From assembly GCF_002871345.2 (NCBI RefSeq), contig NZ_CP136964.1, positions 620,001-684,000 of the forward strand: a stretch of 64,000 bases of DNA. The letters are read 5' to 3'. The position numbers and the translations under genes are program-made. Below the pieces are notes generated by a model. That model searched no databases, was not told the origin of the DNA, and saw nothing but the letters and a program-made list of their open reading frames with translations. Source of the stretch: Nosocomiicoccus massiliensis. GTDB taxonomy: Bacteria > Bacillota > Bacilli > Staphylococcales > Salinicoccaceae. This document shows positions 53,374-61,796 of this stretch, piece after piece; within the stretch, counting starts at the first letter, position 1, and each line of letters opens with the position of its first letter.

Positions 53374-53557
53374 ACTTAAACTTGAAATTTAAGTCTTTTT
53401 ATTTTATAATTATGCCATTTTGTTTTCTGTTTGTTAATACCTATCGTGCTATTTTATTATATTCCTTTTTAGACGTAAAAGTAAAATAATACATATGTAA
53501 TCTCAATTAAAAAGTGATAAAATTTATATCTAGATTATTTTTGTTCGAGGTGCTTAA
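53374..53557. other. Gap between IS30 and the CDF gene
   Basis: AT-rich, no ORF with a ribosome site. A small TTTAAGT/ACTTAAA dyad directly abuts the IS end, and a GATAAAATTTATAT stretch near 53515 may hold the promoter of the CDF gene. Confidence 0.4.
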
Positions 53558-54433
53558 ATGCAAACGATTAAACAAAATATTAAAAAAGCACGCCACGGTG
53601 CAGTGCTTTCTATTTGTACATATATTTTTTTAACAGTCGTTAAAATTACCGTTGGTTTTTTCGATAAGTCCGATGCGTTAATCGCAGACGGATTAAATAA
53701 CTTTACTGACGTGATTGGATCGACAGCGCTATTTATCGGTTTAACAATCGCTTTAATTCCAAGAGACGATAACCATACGTATGGTCACTTTCGTGCAGAG
53801 TTAATTGCAGCGTTAATTGCAAGTTTCATTATGTTTGCGGTCGGTATACAAGTCATTATACAAACGGTTATTAAATTTATTAATAACGACTTCGCTGAAC
53901 CGAGTACGACATCGTTATATGTATCTCTGTTTTCAATGATTGTAATGATTATCGTCGCGGTCATTAACTATAAACTTGCAAATAAAGTCAACAGTGTCGC
54001 GTTAAAAGCTGCGAGTATCGATAACTTCCAAGACGGCATGGTATCTCTTGGTGCTGCGATTGGTATCATTGGAGTATTACTTGGTTTTAAAACACTGGAT
54101 ACAATTGCGAGTTTTTTAATCGGAGCGTTAATTATATACACTGCGATTATTATTTTTAAAGAAACCGCAACGACATTAACTGACGGATTTAATAGCAAAA
54201 TATTGAATCAAATGAAGACACTCATCGAAGATGTCGACGGTGTCATAGACGTTGTAGATATTAAGGGTCGTTCTCACGGATTTATTTATTTTATCGATGT
54301 GACAGTCACTGTCAATCCACATTTAAACGTGATAGAAGGACATAAAATTACCGAACACATCGAACATGCTATGTCCGATGCATTCGGAGATACTGAAACA
54401 ATCGTTCATATAGAACCTGCAGTTATAAATTAA
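53558..54433 (+). CDS. Cation diffusion facilitator transporter
   Basis: 291 residues. Six membrane helices with the CDF metal sites DALIADGLNNFTD (helix 2) and ASIDNFQDG (helix 5), then a cytoplasmic C-terminal domain ending GDTETIVHIEPA. Exports divalent metal (Zn, Mn, Fe or Co) in exchange for protons; the Asn-x-x-x-Asp pair in helix 2 (N-Asp) and helix 5 is closer to Mn-type exporters, but this is only suggestive. Convergent with airR, whose last 11 bases overlap. Confidence 0.92.
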   Translation: MQTIKQNIKKARHGAVLSICTYIFLTVVKITVGFFDKSDALIADGLNNFTDVIGSTALFIGLTIALIPRDDNHTYGHFRAELIAALIASFIMFAVGIQVIIQTVIKFINNDFAEPSTTSLYVSLFSMIVMIIVAVINYKLANKVNSVALKAASIDNFQDGMVSLGAAIGIIGVLLGFKTLDTIASFLIGALIIYTAIIIFKETATTLTDGFNSKILNQMKTLIEDVDGVIDVVDIKGRSHGFIYFIDVTVTVNPHLNVIEGHKITEHIEHAMSDAFGDTETIVHIEPAVIN

Positions 54434-55049
54434 TAATGTGATGACGAATCGCATAGACGACAGCTTGTGTACGGTCAGACACTTCGAGTTTATTTAAAAT
54501 ATGACTCACATGTGTTTTGACCGTCTTTTCACTTACAAATAGCGTCTCCGCGATTTCTTTATTACTTTTACCAAGTACCATCTCTTTTAACACTTCTAAT
54601 TCTCTAGTTGATAATACATTTTTTTGATGTGGTAATTGCCCTTTAGATAACATTAACTCCACATCAGGATGAATAACCTGATCTCCATTTGCAACTCTTC
54701 TTAATGATTCGATTAAATCATCCGCATCCATTTCTTTAATTAAATAGCCGTCTGCTTTTTTATTTAATGCAGGACGTACGTACTCTTCTGACGTGTAGCT
54801 CGTTAATATAACGACTTTTAATTTTGGAAAATCTCGCTTAACGATTTCTAATACTGCCATACCGTCCATTTCAGGCATGACTAAATCGAGTAATACTAAA
54901 TCTATCATTTTATGATTGTCTTCTAAAAACTGAATTAACTTCGCACCACTATCGACATCTTTTACGACTTTTAAATCTTCTGTCGTACTAAGTAAAAACT
55001 TCATACCTTCACGCACGACTGCGTGATCGTCAGTAATTACAATATTCAT
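54423..55049 (-). CDS. airR: NarL-family response regulator (AirR/YhcZ-like)
   Basis: 208 residues from ATG 55049 (AGAGGGGA site); the 33 extra codons of the longer frame lie in the kinase gene. Receiver domain with VITDD, phospho-acceptor LLDLVMPEMDG, then LuxR-type helix-turn-helix (STRELEVLKEMVLGKSNKEIAETLFVSEKTVKTHVSHIL). Partner of the kinase 13 bp upstream. In S. aureus AirSR controls redox, cell-wall and virulence genes. Confidence 0.88.
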   Translation of the reverse strand: MNIVITDDHAVVREGMKFLLSTTEDLKVVKDVDSGAKLIQFLEDNHKMIDLVLLDLVMPEMDGMAVLEIVKRDFPKLKVVILTSYTSEEYVRPALNKKADGYLIKEMDADDLIESLRRVANGDQVIHPDVELMLSKGQLPHQKNVLSTRELEVLKEMVLGKSNKEIAETLFVSEKTVKTHVSHILNKLEVSDRTQAVVYAIRHHIINL

Positions 55050-55062
55050 AGTTATATCCCCT

Positions 55063-56169
55063 CTATTCAATCGGTATCGTAAAGCGAATCGTCGTACCAT
55101 GCCCAAGACTAGATTTAACACTAAACAACCCACCGAGTCGTTCGACACGTGCTTTCATATTTTTTAGACCGTGTTGGCGCGTAACTTCTTTCATATCAAA
55201 TCCGTCACCTTCATCTCTTACAACGACAGAAAACACACCTTCAGAAACGATAATTTTGACATCACTTTTATTAACATTCGAGTGCTTGCTCGTATTATTT
55301 AACGCTTCTTGGATGACACGAAACACTTCAATTTCACTGTTATCTGGTAACTGATAAAATCCATCGATATCAATCGATAATTCAATATGAATGAGCGCTG
55401 CATATTCTTTTAACGCGTCGACGAGCCCGTTTTCTAACCCAATTGGTTTTAGCTGCCAAATTAATGCTTTCATTTCATTCATTGCATATTTAGACGTCGA
55501 CTCAATTTTTTGTAGCGTCGATTTCATCTCTTCTGACTCTGCAATTCTAACTCCAGCATTACTCATAATGTTAATTGAAAAAATCGTCTGACTAATCGAG
55601 TCATGAAGATCTCTTGCGAGGCGTTGACGTTCTTGAATACGTGCATTTTCTTTTTCAATCTTTGTCAGTTCAAGTCGCTTTAACGTTGAACCGATTTGAA
55701 ACGCGACGGATTCTAGCAAATCTAACGTGTCCTTATCGTATGCTTTAACGTATTTAGAAGCGACGTTTAATATACCGAACGAATCCCCACTAGATATAAG
55801 CGGTACTGTCGCGTGATGTGTGATCCCTTCATTTTTAGAAGCATCTTCACGCATCAATTTTTCTAGTCTAGAACACGCGATTATATTCGTCGCATTTTTT
55901 AAATTATCATGGTTATACTGATTGACGCACCAACATTTACCGTTAAATAATTTCTCATAATCATTTTCCTTTAATCCAACTGGTAAATTATAATGCGCAG
56001 CGAGGTCGTGTTCTCCATTATTATCAATGAAAAAGATCCATCCTGTATTGAATTCGCTATTGTCGATCAGTAACTTCAGCGCCTCTTTTAACATCGTGTC
56101 TCGATTTGTCTCTTGATTTAAATACTCTGCAATCATTCGTAGTAATTCTATTTTACTTTTCACATGCAT
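55063..56169 (-). CDS. airS: GAF-domain sensor histidine kinase (AirS/YhcY-like)
   Basis: 368 residues, no membrane helix. N-terminal GAF domain (about 15-165), HisKA_3 dimerisation domain with phospho-histidine in ARDLHDSISQTI, and HATPase with DEGDGFD and GHGTTIRF. The GAF domain has cysteines at 79 and 81 (KCWC) and 99 (IIACSR), corresponding to the cluster that binds an iron-sulfur centre in S. aureus AirS; a fourth cysteine is not evident. Likely senses oxygen or redox state in the cytoplasm. Confidence 0.87.
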   Translation of the reverse strand: MHVKSKIELLRMIAEYLNQETNRDTMLKEALKLLIDNSEFNTGWIFFIDNNGEHDLAAHYNLPVGLKENDYEKLFNGKCWCVNQYNHDNLKNATNIIACSRLEKLMREDASKNEGITHHATVPLISSGDSFGILNVASKYVKAYDKDTLDLLESVAFQIGSTLKRLELTKIEKENARIQERQRLARDLHDSISQTIFSINIMSNAGVRIAESEEMKSTLQKIESTSKYAMNEMKALIWQLKPIGLENGLVDALKEYAALIHIELSIDIDGFYQLPDNSEIEVFRVIQEALNNTSKHSNVNKSDVKIIVSEGVFSVVVRDEGDGFDMKEVTRQHGLKNMKARVERLGGLFSVKSSLGHGTTIRFTIPIE

Positions 56170-56263
56170 GCTCCTTGTAAAAAATTAGACACTTTATTTA
56201 CTCTATACAATTCTCTTTATGTTAAAATAAAACTTAACGTACGTAACACATTGAGGTGATAGG

Positions 56264-56686
56264 TTGAATAAGAAATTTTTAATGCAACTCATTTTCTTAG
56301 TGTCACTCATCGCGACACTCGGGTCTTTATATTTTAGTGAAATTAGAAACTACATACCATGTGAGCTATGCTGGTATCAACGAATTTTAATGTACCCACT
56401 TACTATTATATCTTTAATCGCAATAATTAAAAACGACATAAAAGCGAACATTTATATATTATCGATGAGTGTATTCGGCTTTTTAATCGGCATTTACCAC
56501 TATTCACTTCAAAAACTACCGGCTATACAAGACGGGTTGAATGCGTGTAGTGATAACTCTTGTACAGTGACATACGTAAACTATCTCGGATTTATAACAA
56601 TTCCGTTCATGTCGCTTACAGCGTTCTTTATTATTATTATTTTATCAATACTCACTTTTAAAAAGGAGAAAAACTATGAACAATAA
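56264..56686 (+). CDS. bdbC: Disulfide-bond oxidoreductase BdbC (DsbB family)
   Basis: 140 residues, four membrane helices. Redox pairs CELC (about residues 33-36) and CSDNSC (about 94-99) face outside, as in DsbB/BdbC, which passes electrons to quinone. Starts at TTG 56264 after GAGGTGAT. Overlaps the following thioredoxin-like gene by 11 bp, so the two likely act as an oxidase pair. Confidence 0.93.
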   Translation: MNKKFLMQLIFLVSLIATLGSLYFSEIRNYIPCELCWYQRILMYPLTIISLIAIIKNDIKANIYILSMSVFGFLIGIYHYSLQKLPAIQDGLNACSDNSCTVTYVNYLGFITIPFMSLTAFFIIIILSILTFKKEKNYEQ

Positions 56687-57179
56687 ATTATTTTACGGTA
56701 TTATCGCGGTTGTTATCATCGCTTTTGCTGCGGTATTTTTAGTATTACAGTCTGACAAAAACGACCTTGAAAAAGTCAGCGATAGTGGCTATTATCCATA
56801 TACTGATAAAGAGGTCAAAGACCTCCAAGGTCCAACGATCGACAGATTAGACGATGAGAACTATCATTTCAATGAAACACCTGAAGTGACACAAGAAAAG
56901 ATCGATTCTGAAGATGAATTATTCGTCTATTACTGGAGCCCAGTTTGTAAGTATTGTATCGAATCTACACCACTATTAATCGGTGCAAAAGAAAAAGAGG
57001 ATTTCCCTCTCGTTCAACTTAACGTGTTAGAATATCCAGAATACCAGCAAACTGCAGGGATTACTGCAACACCAACACTCGTCTACTATAAAAACGGTAA
57101 AGAAGTGACGCGTGCAGAAGGCGGCGCACAATCGGCAGACAACTACGTAGAATGGATTAAAAGCGTTAGAAACCAATGA
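56676..57179 (+). CDS. Membrane-anchored thioredoxin-like protein (CKYC)
   Basis: 167 residues. One N-terminal anchor (about 5-26), a spacer, then a thioredoxin fold with active site SPVCKYCIEST, the cis-proline in ATPTLVYY, and a C-terminal helix. Probably the extracytoplasmic partner oxidised by BdbC, in the role of BdbD. GGAG before ATG 56676; overlaps both neighbours by a few bases. Confidence 0.88.
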   Translation: MNNKLFYGIIAVVIIAFAAVFLVLQSDKNDLEKVSDSGYYPYTDKEVKDLQGPTIDRLDDENYHFNETPEVTQEKIDSEDELFVYYWSPVCKYCIESTPLLIGAKEKEDFPLVQLNVLEYPEYQQTAGITATPTLVYYKNGKEVTRAEGGAQSADNYVEWIKSVRNQ

Positions 57180-57964
57180 TTTTTACCGTCACACAGCAAA
57201 ACGAATCGCTAGAAAACATTTTAAAATCAATGCATATTCCTAAAAAAGAAATGCACTGGTTAAGAATGAGTAAAGAAATTACGATAAACGGCGAACAAAA
57301 ACAATTAAGAGATTTAGTCAGTCAGGGAGATGTTGTTCATCTTCCTGATTTTTCACAAGATAGTAATTATATAAAAAGTAACGAGACAGTAAATGTCATG
57401 TACGAAGATGATTATTTAGCAGTCGTGTTAAAACCGCACAATAAAAAGACGCATCCGAACGACGACGAAACAAATACGTTAATGAACGACGCGGCGAATA
57501 CAATTTCATCTGCATACTTAGAGCCCGTACACCGATTAGACTACGACACGAAAGGCCTTCTCATACTCGCTAAAAATAGCTACGTTAAAAAGATGTTAGA
57601 CTATATGATCGAACACCATGAAATTATAAGAGAATATACAGCATATGTCTCTTCAATCGGTAGATTAAAAATCGGTAAAATAGAGTTACCAATCAAACAA
57701 GCGAAAAGTAGAAATCATCAAGAAGTGAATCGACGTGGAAAACACGCAGTAACAAACGTTATTTCAATCAGAGATAATAAAGTGACAGTTCAACTGGAAA
57801 CAGGACGTACACATCAAATTCGCGTTCACTTGTCATATCTCGGCGCACCGATTATTGGAGATAAAATATACGGTGGCACTAACAATGATACACTACGACT
57901 CTACGCTTCACGTGTCCAGTTTAACCATCCCGTTACAGAAAAAATTATCAATGTAGAAATATAA
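57176..57964 (+). CDS. RluA-family pseudouridine synthase
   Basis: 262 residues. N-terminal S4-like part and catalytic motif EPVHRLDYDTKGLL with the conserved aspartate, followed by QLETGRTHQIRVHLSYLGAPIIGDKIYGG. Isomerises uridines in rRNA or tRNA; the specific target (RluD, YjbO and so on) is not determined. Start overlaps the previous gene by 4 bp. Confidence 0.92.
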   Translation: MIFTVTQQNESLENILKSMHIPKKEMHWLRMSKEITINGEQKQLRDLVSQGDVVHLPDFSQDSNYIKSNETVNVMYEDDYLAVVLKPHNKKTHPNDDETNTLMNDAANTISSAYLEPVHRLDYDTKGLLILAKNSYVKKMLDYMIEHHEIIREYTAYVSSIGRLKIGKIELPIKQAKSRNHQEVNRRGKHAVTNVISIRDNKVTVQLETGRTHQIRVHLSYLGAPIIGDKIYGGTNNDTLRLYASRVQFNHPVTEKIINVEI

Positions 57965-57966
57965 AA

Positions 57967-58000
57967 AATGGTCAGTCTCATATGAGACTGACCTTTTCTA
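57967..58000. terminator. Bidirectional terminator before fumC
   Basis: Perfect 24-bp palindrome GGTCAGTCTCAT/ATGAGACTGACC (57970-57993) with TTTTC on the plus strand and ATTTTTTAT on the minus strand. Confidence 0.9.
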
Positions 58001-58006
58001 TTTCAA

Positions 58007-59395
58007 TTACGCATTCGGATGAATCATATCTTCTGGACGGATCCATTCGTCGAACTGTTCTTCTGTTACTAGACCAGTTTCTAATGCTGATTCTTTTAAT
58101 GTAATACCTTTTTTATGTGCGTTTTTCGCAATAGTCGCTGCATTTTCATAACCGATATGTGGGTTTAATGCTGTGACTAACATGAGTGAACGATTTAATA
58201 ACTCATCGATTACTTCCATGTTCGGTTCAATTCCAACTGCACAGTTGTTGTTGAACGTATCCATACCGTCGCCTAGAAGGTAAATAGATTGTAACGTGTT
58301 CATTAAAATTAATGGTTTATAAACGTTTAATTCAAAGTTACCTTGTGACGCACCAAATCCAACTGCTGCATCGTTACCAAATACTTGTGCTGCAACCATC
58401 GATAACATTTCAGCTTGCGTTGGGTTTACTTTACCTGGCATAATTGATGATCCTGGTTCGTTTTCAGGAATCGTAATTTCACCGATACCTGCACGTGGAC
58501 CAGATGCTAACCAACGGATATCGTTAACGATTTTTAATACATCTCCGGCTAATGCTTTTAAAGCACCGTGGAAGTATACAACTTCATCGTACTGTGATAA
58601 CGCGTGGAATTTGTTGTCAGATGAAACAAAATCATATCCTGTTTGCTCAGAGATTTGTTTTGCAACTCTATCACCGAACTCAGGGTGTGCGTTTAACCCT
58701 GTACCAACAGCAGTTCCACCGATTGCTAAGTTTGCGAGTTGTTTTTTAGATTCGTTGATCATTTCTAATGACTTATCTAAAGAATATCTCCAGCCACTCA
58801 CTTCTTGACCAAGTGAAAGTGGTGTTGCATCTTGTAAGTGTGTACGACCGATTTTAATAATATCTTGGAACTTTTCTTCTTTTTCTTTAAACGTGTCGCG
58901 TAACTTTTGAAGTGCTGGAAGTAACGTCACTTCTGTTTCAGTCATTAACGCAACGTACATTGCTGTTGGGAACGTATCGTTTGAGCTTTGTGATTTGTTG
59001 ACGTCATCGTTAGGATGAACAACCTCGTCACTACCCTTTTCTTTTAAATAATCGTTCGCAACGTGTGCAACGACTTCGTTCACGTTCATGTTACTTTGCG
59101 TACCGCTTCCGGTTTGCCATACGACTAACGGGAAGTGCTCGTCTAGTTCTCTAGCGATAATTTTGTCTGTCGCGTAAACAATTGCGTCTTTTTTCTCTTC
59201 AGATAATTTACCGAGTTCAGAGTTCACAATTGCAGCCGCGCGTTTAAGTTGTGCAAAAGCAACAATCACTTCAATCGGCATTTTTTCTTTACCAACTGGG
59301 AAGTTTTGACGACTTCTCTCAGTTTGTGCTGCCCAAAACTTATCTGCTGGAACTTTAATTTCACCAAACGTATCATGTTCTATTCTGTAAGACAT
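58007..59395 (-). CDS. fumC: Fumarate hydratase class II
   Basis: 462 residues. Converts fumarate to malate in the TCA cycle. Family motifs: [31 protein letters not shown], and the signature [11 protein letters not shown]. Soluble tetramer without an iron-sulfur cluster. The ribosome site AGGAGGATT lies in the 3' arm of a hairpin whose loop holds a TATACT -10 (see 59402-59454). Confidence 0.96.
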   Translation of the reverse strand: MSYRIEHDTFGEIKVPADKFWAAQTERSRQNFPVGKEKMPIEVIVAFAQLKRAAAIVNSELGKLSEEKKDAIVYATDKIIARELDEHFPLVVWQTGSGTQSNMNVNEVVAHVANDYLKEKGSDEVVHPNDDVNKSQSSNDTFPTAMYVALMTETEVTLLPALQKLRDTFKEKEEKFQDIIKIGRTHLQDATPLSLGQEVSGWRYSLDKSLEMINESKKQLANLAIGGTAVGTGLNAHPEFGDRVAKQISEQTGYDFVSSDNKFHALSQYDEVVYFHGALKALAGDVLKIVNDIRWLASGPRAGIGEITIPENEPGSSIMPGKVNPTQAEMLSMVAAQVFGNDAAVGFGASQGNFELNVYKPLILMNTLQSIYLLGDGMDTFNNNCAVGIEPNMEVIDELLNRSLMLVTALNPHIGYENAATIAKNAHKKGITLKESALETGLVTEEQFDEWIRPEDMIHPNA

Positions 59396-59401
59396 TAAAA
59401 A

Positions 59402-59454
59402 AATCCTCCTGAATTTGTATTTACCATTAGTATAACTGAAATTACAGGAGGATT
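59402..59454 (-). promoter_or_regulatory. fumC leader hairpin overlapping the ribosome site
   Basis: On the minus strand AATCCTCCTGtAATTT (59439-59454) pairs with AAATTCAGGAGGATT (59402-59416), which is the fumC ribosome site; seven T follow. It is a terminator for transcripts coming from upstream and would also hide the ribosome site. TATACT (59429-59434) in the loop is the likely -10 of a local start that lacks the 5' arm. Confidence 0.65.
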
Positions 59455-59477
59455 CACTTAAAATATATAGTTCATGA

Positions 59478-59666
59478 TTACTTTTCCGGTTCGTCTTTAC
59501 CGAGGTCTTTATCTTCTAAGTCCGCACCGTGGTTTGTATGGTCTATTGACGCTGTTTGGCCCTCGGAGATAGCTTCCATCTCTTCACCGAGTGCTTTTAC
59601 GTCTTCTGTATTAAACGTCATCGTATTTTCGTCAGTGTATTCTTCATTACGTTTTTTATCCATCAT
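59478..59666 (-). CDS. Small acidic hypothetical protein
   Basis: 62 residues (61 from the second ATG), very rich in Asp/Glu/Lys/Asn, no hydrophobic segment and no motif; probably disordered. GAGAGATAATG region provides the start. It follows the NagB-like gene by 8 bp and so is probably its operon partner. Confidence 0.65.
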   Translation of the reverse strand: MMDKKRNEEYTDENTMTFNTEDVKALGEEMEAISEGQTASIDHTNHGADLEDKDLGKDEPEK

Positions 59667-59674
59667 TATCTCTC

Positions 59675-60259
59675 CTACGCAAACTTGTACGTGTAAAATT
59701 CGCGAATGTCTCTATCTAGTTTACTCGCCGCTTCAGCGTCTAAAATAACAGTTACCATACGATGATTTTTTACTTTACTTAACGGAGAATCTTTACTCAT
59801 ATCTGCGTCGTATAGTTTACGAACTGTTTCACTCGCACCGCTACCTGACGCATATATAAATAACTCTTTTGCTTTAAATAAGTCGTCGCTACTACCAGAT
59901 TTAAATCCTTTAAATTCATGATCTAAATTTAATACCGCAACGTTTACTTTCTCTTTTTTGTCGAGATAACGATTTAAATCGTCATCTGATTTTACGTTAC
60001 GAATTTGTTGCTCTGGAATATCGAGTGCGTTAAATTTCGCACCCCCATCACCATTTGCAAGTAATAATTTCACGTTTGCTAAATTGACTGGATGGTTATT
60101 TACTTCACCGATTAAATAATCATATGCGTTATCTAATGTATCGTTTAAATCAAGTACTAATGTAGAATCCGGATTTAATGAAATTTGTTTTCTTAATTGA
60201 TCTGCTAAAAATAAATCCGCATCATGTTTTGTTTCATAAATTCTAAAGTTTAAAGCCAT
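59675..60259 (-). CDS. Glucosamine-6-phosphate isomerase-like protein
   Basis: 194 residues. Resembles the divergent staphylococcal NagB/6-phosphogluconolactonase-like proteins, most clearly at the N-terminus (MALNFRIYETKHDADLFLADQLRKQ) and in the C-terminal HRMVTVILDAEAASKLDRDIREFYTYKFA. Catalytic histidine/aspartate motifs of true NagB are not evident, so activity is doubtful. AGGAGAC site before ATG 60259. Confidence 0.7.
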   Translation of the reverse strand: MALNFRIYETKHDADLFLADQLRKQISLNPDSTLVLDLNDTLDNAYDYLIGEVNNHPVNLANVKLLLANGDGGAKFNALDIPEQQIRNVKSDDDLNRYLDKKEKVNVAVLNLDHEFKGFKSGSSDDLFKAKELFIYASGSGASETVRKLYDADMSKDSPLSKVKNHRMVTVILDAEAASKLDRDIREFYTYKFA

Positions 60260-60414
60260 AATTGTCGTCTCCTATCAGAACAGTTATTAATAATAGATTA
60301 CCCGAAAACAGCCATTTTAAACAATGTTTAATTGATATTTAAAATACGCTTTGTTTCACTGACAAAATAGTTTATAATGAGAGTAACTATTAAACGCACT
60401 GGGGGATATTATAG

Positions 60415-60525
60415 ATGAAAGCAATTCTTATCTTTATGGTATGTGCAGCATTCCTAACTTCGATTCTTACAGCTGGTAAAGAAAACAAACCAGGATACGT
60501 CGATAACGGACCAGATGAAAAATAA
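60415..60525 (+). CDS. 36-residue hydrophobic/secreted peptide
   Basis: ATG 60415 with GGGGGAT 7 nt upstream encodes 36 residues: a hydrophobic N-terminal segment (MKAILIFMVCAAFLTSILTA) and a short polar tail ending NGPDEK. Own promoter TTGTTT (60351-60356) and TATAAT (60373-60378), 16-bp spacing, and own terminator (60540-60568). All signals of a real gene are present, though the frame is short. Could be a membrane peptide or a small exported peptide; no family recognised. Confidence 0.7.
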   Translation: MKAILIFMVCAAFLTSILTAGKENKPGYVDNGPDEK

Positions 60526-60539
60526 TAATGACATAACAA

Positions 60540-60568
60540 AACGCAAACTTCTAAAGTTTGCGTTTTTT
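60540..60568 (+). terminator. Terminator of the 36-residue peptide gene
   Basis: ACGCAAACTT/AAGTTTGCGT stem with six T; the complementary strand (TTTTG tail) also serves the convergent nitroreductase. Confidence 0.9.
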
Positions 60569-60571
60569 CGT

Positions 60572-61315
60572 TTAATCTTTTAAAAATCCTTGTGCATTTA
60601 ATACGTCTTTTATATCTTTACGGACTTGGTCCATTTTTGATAATTTCTTAACGACTTGCTCTGACCAGTTATCTTGTCGTTTATTTTCATCGCGAGTTTT
60701 ATAATACTCTGTAATTGATTCATCGTAATCATTTAGAGACGCTTCGATTTGTTCAAATTCTGGATACGTATTTTCAAAGTAAACTGTGTCTTGTGGTAAT
60801 CTTTCTTTAAAACTACCTTCGCTATTTTTATATCCAACTGCCATACCAATCACTGGGAACGTTCCTTCTGGTAGTTCTAAAATTTCAATCATTTTTTTCG
60901 TATTGTTACGAATCGAACCTAAATAACAAATCCCTAAGTCTAGAGACTCTGCTGCGACTGCTAAGTTCTGTGCTGCAAGCGCTGCGTCTACGACACCGAT
61001 GAGTAAACTTTCAGTCGTATCAAAATGTATTTCATATCCTTTACGTTTTGCAAGCTCTAAATGACGATTATAGTCTGCGACAAAGATAAATAAATGACCA
61101 TTATCTTTTACGTACGGTTGTGTACTAATTTCCATAATCGCTTGTTTTTTATCTTCATCTGTCACACCGATAATTGAATACGCTTGAACGTAGCTTGACG
61201 TCGAAGCTTGCTGTGCAGATTTCACTAGTGTTTCAATCACTTCTCTTTCAAGTGGTTGATCTTTAAAATCACGAATCGATCGGTGATTTTGTAATAATTG
61301 AATTGTCTCGTTCAT
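60572..61315 (-). CDS. NfrA-type flavin nitroreductase/NADPH oxidoreductase
   Basis: 247 residues from ATG 61315; AGGAGG lies 6 nt upstream, so the longer frame (to 61381) is not used. FMN-binding RSIRDFKDQPL and QASTSSYVQAYS, with the central LGICYLGSIRNN and GMAVGYK typical of NfrA. Reduces FMN, quinones or nitro compounds with NADPH. Follows trmL by 10 bp and is co-transcribed with it. Confidence 0.92.
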   Translation of the reverse strand: MNETIQLLQNHRSIRDFKDQPLEREVIETLVKSAQQASTSSYVQAYSIIGVTDEDKKQAIMEISTQPYVKDNGHLFIFVADYNRHLELAKRKGYEIHFDTTESLLIGVVDAALAAQNLAVAAESLDLGICYLGSIRNNTKKMIEILELPEGTFPVIGMAVGYKNSEGSFKERLPQDTVYFENTYPEFEQIEASLNDYDESITEYYKTRDENKRQDNWSEQVVKKLSKMDQVRKDIKDVLNAQGFLKD

Positions 61316-61325
61316 GTTCATCCTC

Positions 61326-61793
61326 CTATATAAGTCCTTTAAAACCTTGTTGACGTAGCGCTTCGTAAAGCACCATCGCAACTGTATTTGAAAGATTTAA
61401 ACTTCTAAAATCTTCGTGCATCGGAATACGCATTAAACGGTCTTTGTACTTTTCTTTAATATAGTCTGGAAGACCTTTCGTTTCTCTGCCGAAAATTAGA
61501 TAGTGGTCTTCATCTGAATCAGAATAATCCTCTTCATGATAATAATTTTCTCCGAATTTAGAAATAAAGTAAAGTTTCCCGTCTGCTTCTTCTAAAAAGT
61601 CTTCGATACTCTCGTGATATGTAATATCGAGATCGTACCAGTAATCCATACCTGCACGCTTTAAATGTTTGTCAGTAATTTCAAACCCTAATGGTTTTAT
61701 TAGATGCAACTTCGTTTTCGTCGCTGCACATGTACGTCCGATATTCCCTGTATTTTGTGGAATATCTGGTCGAAATAATACGATATGATTCAT
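61326..61793 (-). CDS. trmL: tRNA (cytidine/uridine-2'-O-)-methyltransferase TrmL
   Basis: 155-residue SPOUT enzyme. NIVLFRPDIPQNTGNIGR-type N-terminus (here HIVLFRPDIPQNTGNIGR), FGRETKGLP and the knot-forming IPMHEDFRSLNLSNTVAMVLYEALRQ. Methylates the ribose of tRNA wobble base 34. Adjacent to queG, another wobble-base gene, 3 bp upstream. Confidence 0.94.
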   Translation of the reverse strand: MNHIVLFRPDIPQNTGNIGRTCAATKTKLHLIKPLGFEITDKHLKRAGMDYWYDLDITYHESIEDFLEEADGKLYFISKFGENYYHEEDYSDSDEDHYLIFGRETKGLPDYIKEKYKDRLMRIPMHEDFRSLNLSNTVAMVLYEALRQQGFKGLI

Positions 61794-61796
61794 AAT

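Noticed and set aside
51995..53406. 14-bp direct repeat GTCTTTTTATTTTA on both sides of the IS
   Set aside because: It lies outside the inverted repeats at unequal distances and is simple T-rich sequence; not a target duplication.
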